The notes beneath the pieces were generated by a model, which saw only the letters and a list, made by a program, of their open reading frames with translations, ran no database searches and was not told the DNA's origin. From positions 2,170,001 to 2,234,000 of the forward strand of contig NZ_UGHR01000001.1 of NCBI RefSeq assembly GCF_900451195.1: a DNA stretch of 64,000 nucleotides, in the 5' to 3' direction. The stretch comes from Iodobacter fluviatilis. GTDB taxonomy: Bacteria > Pseudomonadota > Gammaproteobacteria > Burkholderiales > Chitinibacteraceae. This document shows, piece by piece, positions 60,503 through 64,000 of the stretch (positions are counted from its first letter, which is position 1; each line of letters begins with the position of its first letter). The position numbers and the translations under genes are program-made.

Positions 60503-61186
60503 TCAATCTGTGCTCAACGCCCTATCGTTGATGCGTAAGCTTAACGCAGAGTGTCTGTTTTTAAGAAAAGTACTCAACAACTGTGGATACTCCGCGACCA
60601 CAGCGTGTTGCACGGAGGGGCGCGATGCTAAGGCTTGCCGCCATGCTTGAATCGGCTGGAGTCCTGCCAGCAGGTCGGGATAAGCAATTGCATCAAACGC
60701 ATCCAAATAACGGAAAATTGGCGCAAATACCACATCGACCATGGTGAAATCTTGAGCCCCGAAAAACGGGCCTTTGCCCAGTGCCGCGTTGATTCGAGAG
60801 AATTTATGCTGCAGTTGGGTCGCTTTTTGCTGCAATGCGGCTTCATCCTTGGCCGAATAAAATCCTGCAATATCAGTCAAAATTGCCGAGCCTGACTCCA
60901 TCCAGCCGCGATGCTGAGCACGCAGCAATGGATCTTGCGGATGTAGGTGCGGCGCATGGGTCTCATCCAGATACTCACAAATGACGGCCGATTCAAAAAT
61001 AGATACCTCTCCCACTTGTAATACCGGCACTTTCCCTAGGGGGGAGATGGCTAAAAACCACTCCGGTTTATTGGCCAAATCAATGTTTTTTCGCTGAAAA
61101 GAAATGCCTTTTTCTAATAAAACAATCGCCGCGCGTTGCACATACGGACACAATAAATGGCTGACTAAAGTGAGTGACTGAGGCAT
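60503..61186 (-). CDS. Glutathione S-transferase family protein, omega/Cys type
   Basis: 227 aa. LLCPYVQRAAIVL at residues 12-24 puts Cys13 at the active-site position of omega-type or reductive GSTs; LGKVPVL is the cis-Pro site and FESAVICEYL the glutathione-binding site. The C-terminal part is helical. It is divergent from a LysR gene that may control it. AAGGA precedes the ATG. Confidence 0.9.
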   Translation of the reverse strand: MPQSLTLVSHLLCPYVQRAAIVLLEKGISFQRKNIDLANKPEWFLAISPLGKVPVLQVGEVSIFESAVICEYLDETHAPHLHPQDPLLRAQHRGWMESGSAILTDIAGFYSAKDEAALQQKATQLQHKFSRINAALGKGPFFGAQDFTMVDVVFAPIFRYLDAFDAIAYPDLLAGLQPIQAWRQALASRPSVQHAVVAEYPQLLSTFLKNRHSALSLRINDRALSTD

Positions 61187-61256
61187 GATGAATTCCTTGT
61201 AATTTATCTAGTGTAGACTTGCTAAATTGCATTAAAAATAGGCATGATTGCAGACG

Positions 61257-62141
61257 ATGAATGCAAAAACGCAATATCACTTAGCTAGCCAAGATCTGGA
61301 ATTTTTACTTGCAGTCACGCGGGGCGGTACCTTGGCTGCGGCGGCAGAACGGTTGGCCGTTGATGCCTCAACCGTGTTTCGTACCATCCAAAGAATCGAA
61401 AAAGGCCTTGGTCAACGCTTGTTCGAGCGCAGTAAAACGGGCTATTTCCCAACTGAAATGGCACAAATCTTGGCGGGGCACGCTGAGCAACTTGAAATCG
61501 CGCTGGAGTCAGCGCGCTCGGCAGCCCAATTACAGCCCGAAGACGTTGCTGGCAGCGTACGCATTACCACCACCGATTCGATTTTGCATGGTTTAGTCGC
61601 GCCCGCGCTCAATACGCTGGCAACACTACATCCGCGGCTGAGTTTTGATTTGCATACGGGTAATGAGCTGGCCAATTTAAGCCGGCGCGATGCCGATATC
61701 GCCATTCGCGCTACGCGCAAGCCACCTCTGCATTTAGTTGGCAAGCACCTCGGCACCCTGAAAATAGCGTTGTATGTAGCAGAGAGCAGCCCCTGGCAGG
61801 ATTTGGCTGCCGCCATTTATCACCATGCGGCATGGATTGCCCCAGACGATGCCTTACCCGATCATCCATCCGTGGTTTGGCGGAAAAAACACTATCCAAA
61901 ACTGATGCCGCGCTATCGCGTTAACAGCATCCTTACTGTGATGGAATTGATTGAGCGCGGGATGGGGGTGGGTTTGGTGCCGACATTTTTAGCGGCGTCA
62001 CGGCCTGGTTTGCGCCCATTAACGGGTGTTCTGGATGAATGTGCGACCGATCTTTGGCTGCTCACTCATCCAGAATCCCGCCATCTGCGCCGCGTCGCTA
62101 CGGTGTTTAGTCATTTGGCGCAAAATATTCAGCTGGACTGA
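61257..62141 (+). CDS. LysR family transcriptional regulator
   Basis: 294 aa. N-terminal winged helix (about 8-67): ASQDLEFLLAVTRGGTLAAA, then ASTVFRTIQRIEKGLGQRLF. The C-terminal part (about 93-290) is the effector-binding domain. It starts divergently from the omega-type GST, with 70 bases between, an arrangement in which LysR proteins usually control the neighbour. ATG at 61257 is preferred over TTG 61248. Confidence 0.92.
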   Translation: MNAKTQYHLASQDLEFLLAVTRGGTLAAAAERLAVDASTVFRTIQRIEKGLGQRLFERSKTGYFPTEMAQILAGHAEQLEIALESARSAAQLQPEDVAGSVRITTTDSILHGLVAPALNTLATLHPRLSFDLHTGNELANLSRRDADIAIRATRKPPLHLVGKHLGTLKIALYVAESSPWQDLAAAIYHHAAWIAPDDALPDHPSVVWRKKHYPKLMPRYRVNSILTVMELIERGMGVGLVPTFLAASRPGLRPLTGVLDECATDLWLLTHPESRHLRRVATVFSHLAQNIQLD

Positions 62142-62176
62142 TTCATTTCGTGCCTTAGCGGATGCTTGTCACTGAA

Positions 62177-62584
62177 TCAGTGAAGCAGAAAATGATGGCT
62201 GCGTTTAAGTGTTAATACACCATCGGCCTGCAAATAAATAACGATGGATACCAAACATAGAAATAATGGATATTCCCAGCCCCCACCTGCACTGGTGTGA
62301 ACCCAGCCATTGGGAAGATGTACCCATGTTGCCACGGCCATGATCGGCAATAACAGCAGTGCGATTTGCCGCGCATAAATGCCGAGCACCAGCGCAATCC
62401 CGCCAAATAATTCTATGGTAAAGACCAGATACGCAAGGTTTGCAGGCAAACCAAGACTTGCAAAATACTGCGCGGTGCCCGGTAAGGTAAATACAAATAG
62501 TTTGAGTAATGCATGGGCAATCCACATGATGCCAAAGCTGATGCGTAATAGGCTGTTACCAAGAAGTTGTGATTGAGTATGCAT
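62177..62584 (-). CDS. DoxX family membrane protein
   Basis: 135 aa with four membrane helices. ISFGIMWIAHALLKL, YLVFTIELFGGIALVLGIYAR and HLPNGWVHTSAGGGWEYPLF are typical of the DoxX family (quinone-related or stress-linked membrane proteins; function not well defined). ATG 62584 has GGAG 7 bases upstream, and excludes a 53-codon unlikely extension. Convergent with the LysR gene. Confidence 0.88.
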   Translation of the reverse strand: MHTQSQLLGNSLLRISFGIMWIAHALLKLFVFTLPGTAQYFASLGLPANLAYLVFTIELFGGIALVLGIYARQIALLLLPIMAVATWVHLPNGWVHTSAGGGWEYPLFLCLVSIVIYLQADGVLTLKRSHHFLLH

Positions 62585-63026
62585 TGCAAATCTCCATAGA
62601 TTGGGTGTGGAATTGCAGTATCGCATTGCATTATTGCACCAAATATAGGCAAAAAGACAAGCATGCATTGCAATGACGCAATCATCAAGATTAAGCGTGT
62701 TTATGATTTGATGGGGCTTGGAAAAGGACTGAGTCCATTGCAAGTGGATTGATCGTCAAAGGATATCAGTGGCTTCAATGTCTTACATGCTCACGGGGAA
62801 TTTAGTAATGTTCTCGTTGTTGCTTCACCATCTTGCTAGGCTAGGCAATCGAGCTTCATCTATTGCTAAAGAATCAGAGGTAAGACGGAACTTCAACGTC
62901 TGCAGGGCCCCAGCCTCAAAGCCTGTCATGGCTAGGTGTGGCATCGAAAGCGCAGCACACTTACACACGGCCGGTGCGTTGGAGGTTTAAGCTTAGCGGT
63001 ATCAAGTGATGCCTAACGTTTTACTC
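62585..63026. other. Intergenic region between DoxX and AhpD-like genes
   Basis: About 440 bases with no gene recognised. An open frame at 62769-62990 on the plus strand (73 aa) has no start signal and no family features. The sequence at 62870-62990 is more GC-rich and may be a gene or element remnant. Confidence 0.45.
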
Positions 63027-63067
63027 AGTCATGCGGCATCTGCACAGGGATGCATTGCCGCATGACT
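63027..63067. repeat. 12-bp perfect inverted repeat downstream of the AhpD-like gene
   Basis: AGTCATGCGGCA (63027-63038) is inverted at 63056-63067 with a 17-base loop. No T run follows on either strand, so it is not a standard terminator. It lies 8 bases beyond the AhpD-like stop codon. Confidence 0.65.
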
Positions 63068-63074
63068 ATAAAAA

Positions 63075-63611
63075 TTAAGCCAATGTGACTTTTGGAAAGT
63101 CGATTTCAAGGCGGCTGGCTTTACCCAAAATATTGGTCAAGATATTCATACCGACATGGGTAATGATTTCGACGATGTCGCCATCACTAAAGCCTGCATT
63201 GCGCGCTTCGATGAGCTCGGCGGTGGTGATATCCCCGTTGTGCTCGGCCAGTGAGCGCGCTAATTTCACTGCGATGGCAGCTTTGGCATCTTGGCTGGTT
63301 CCGGCACGGTTGGCCGCGATTTCATCGCCATTCAAACCGGCTTTGCTACCAAGCGCGGTGTGGGCGGACAGGCAATATTCGCAAGAGTTTTGCTGCGCTA
63401 AAGCCAATGCAATGCGCTCTCTGGTTTGCAGATCTAGGCTGCCACCTTTGGCAATGCCATGTAGGCCGAGGAAGGAGGTCAGGGCAACCGGTGAATTAGC
63501 AAATACTCTTAAGAAGTTTGGCACCACGCCCAATTGGGCGTGAATTGCGTCGAACAATGCTTGTTGTTCAGAAGAGGCAGTTTCAGTCGTGACAACATGG
63601 ATGCGGCTCAT
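63075..63611 (-). CDS. Carboxymuconolactone decarboxylase/AhpD-like protein
   Basis: 178 aa, all-helical. The redox motif SCEYCLSAH (Cys77, Cys80, His84) is that of AhpD-like alkylhydroperoxidases; LGVVPNFLRVFANSP and LDLQTRERIALALAQQ are family patterns. It probably reduces peroxides or acts as a thiol redox protein. Divergent from a LysR gene. A GGA lies about 9 bases before the ATG. Confidence 0.92.
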   Translation of the reverse strand: MSRIHVVTTETASSEQQALFDAIHAQLGVVPNFLRVFANSPVALTSFLGLHGIAKGGSLDLQTRERIALALAQQNSCEYCLSAHTALGSKAGLNGDEIAANRAGTSQDAKAAIAVKLARSLAEHNGDITTAELIEARNAGFSDGDIVEIITHVGMNILTNILGKASRLEIDFPKVTLA

Positions 63612-63739
63612 GATTTTTTTCCATTTAGTTTTAGAGTTTCGCTTGGTGTTGAGCGAATGAGTGCATTTTGCAGAAAATCACTTGAGAGAAGAATAGCCAT
63701 GTATCACAATAGATTGTTGCTAAATTAGGAATAAATGCG

Positions 63740-64000
63740 ATGGATCGATTTCACCAAATGAGCGTGTATGTGGCGGTCGCTGAAACGGAAAGTTTTGCTG
63801 CCGGAGCGCGTAAACTCGGCATGTCGCCACCGGCAGTTACGCGGGCTGTTGCGGCGCTGGAAGATGATTTAGGTGTGAAGTTACTCAATCGAACCACGCG
63901 TTATGTGAGGGCAACCGATGCCGGTTTGCGCTATTTGGACGATGCACGGCGGATTTTGGCTGAAGTGCAAGAGGCCGATGAGGTTGCCGCTGGGGTGAAT
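63740..64000 (+). CDS. LysR family transcriptional regulator, N-terminal part
   Basis: 87 codons to the right edge, in frame. MDRFHQMSVYVAVAETESFA and AARKL-type helix, then SPPAVTRAVAALEDDLGVKL and LNRTTR, form the LysR winged helix. It is divergent from the AhpD-like gene with 128 bases between and may regulate it. The rest of the gene lies outside. Confidence 0.9.
   Translation, partial: MDRFHQMSVYVAVAETESFAAGARKLGMSPPAVTRAVAALEDDLGVKLLNRTTRYVRATDAGLRYLDDARRILAEVQEADEVAAGVN

Noticed and set aside
62769..62990. Plus-strand 73-aa frame between DoxX and AhpD-like genes
   Set aside because: No good ribosome site, odd composition change midway, no family likeness; more likely chance or a remnant.

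Overview
The window reads as chromosome of a beta-proteobacterium, most likely of the order Neisseriales (an Iodobacter/Chromobacterium-like organism). This is inferred from gene order and protein character, not from a 16S gene, which is absent. The block nadB / rpoE-rseABC-degP-glutaredoxin-lepA-lepB-DUF4845-rnc-era-recO, the cbb3 oxidase cluster and the chemotaxis cluster that starts with a STAS protein all fit such a genome. I see no tRNA, rRNA, CRISPR array, phage or insertion sequence.

Layout. 1-2750: start of purT, a Tsx/OmpK-type porin, a small lipoprotein and a DUF1653 protein. 2753-14363: nadB, divergent from the envelope-stress operon (rpoE, rseA, rseB, rseC, a DegP/MucD protease, a glutaredoxin-like protein), then lepA-lepB-DUF4845-rnc-era-recO. 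14364-16826: a SpoIIAA-like protein and a large PilZ-like protein behind a perfect FNR-box match. 16825-21340 (minus): a lysophospholipid flippase/acyltransferase fusion, anmK and an M23 peptidase. 21804-27455 (minus): an unusual lipid-type cluster made of an unrecognised 288-aa protein, a ketoacyl-synthase/haem-oxygenase-like diiron fusion, a fatty acid desaturase, a sterol-desaturase-family hydroxylase and an acetoacetate decarboxylase.

27737-35819 (minus): the full cbb3 oxidase set ccoI-ccoS-ccoN-ccoO-ccoQ-ccoP-ccoG-ccoH, with an FNR-type box in front of ccoN. ccoQ (55 aa) is annotated here directly from the bases. 36068-41363 (minus): ribF-ileS-lspA-ispH. 41506-43721: flgA divergent from rmuC. 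43758-51460 (minus): a chemotaxis operon STAS-cheA-mcp-cheW-cheD-cheB-(REC-EAL), with no cheR or cheY. 52157-57281: the arginine succinyltransferase pathway astA-astD-astB-astE, without astC. 57584-64000: an accessory redox region with two LysR regulators, two glutathione transferases, a three-part flavin/iron-sulfur oxidoreductase, an NTF2-like protein, a DoxX protein and an AhpD-like protein.

How it fits together: low-oxygen respiration (cbb3) is probably switched by an FNR/ANR-type regulator, and the same kind of site stands before the SpoIIAA-like/PilZ-like pair. The most interesting region is 23055-27455, where three predicted diiron oxygen-dependent enzymes sit with a condensing enzyme and a beta-keto acid decarboxylase. 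I infer a dedicated fatty-acid-derived product (for example a methyl ketone, alkene or modified long-chain lipid), but the product is not known from the sequence.
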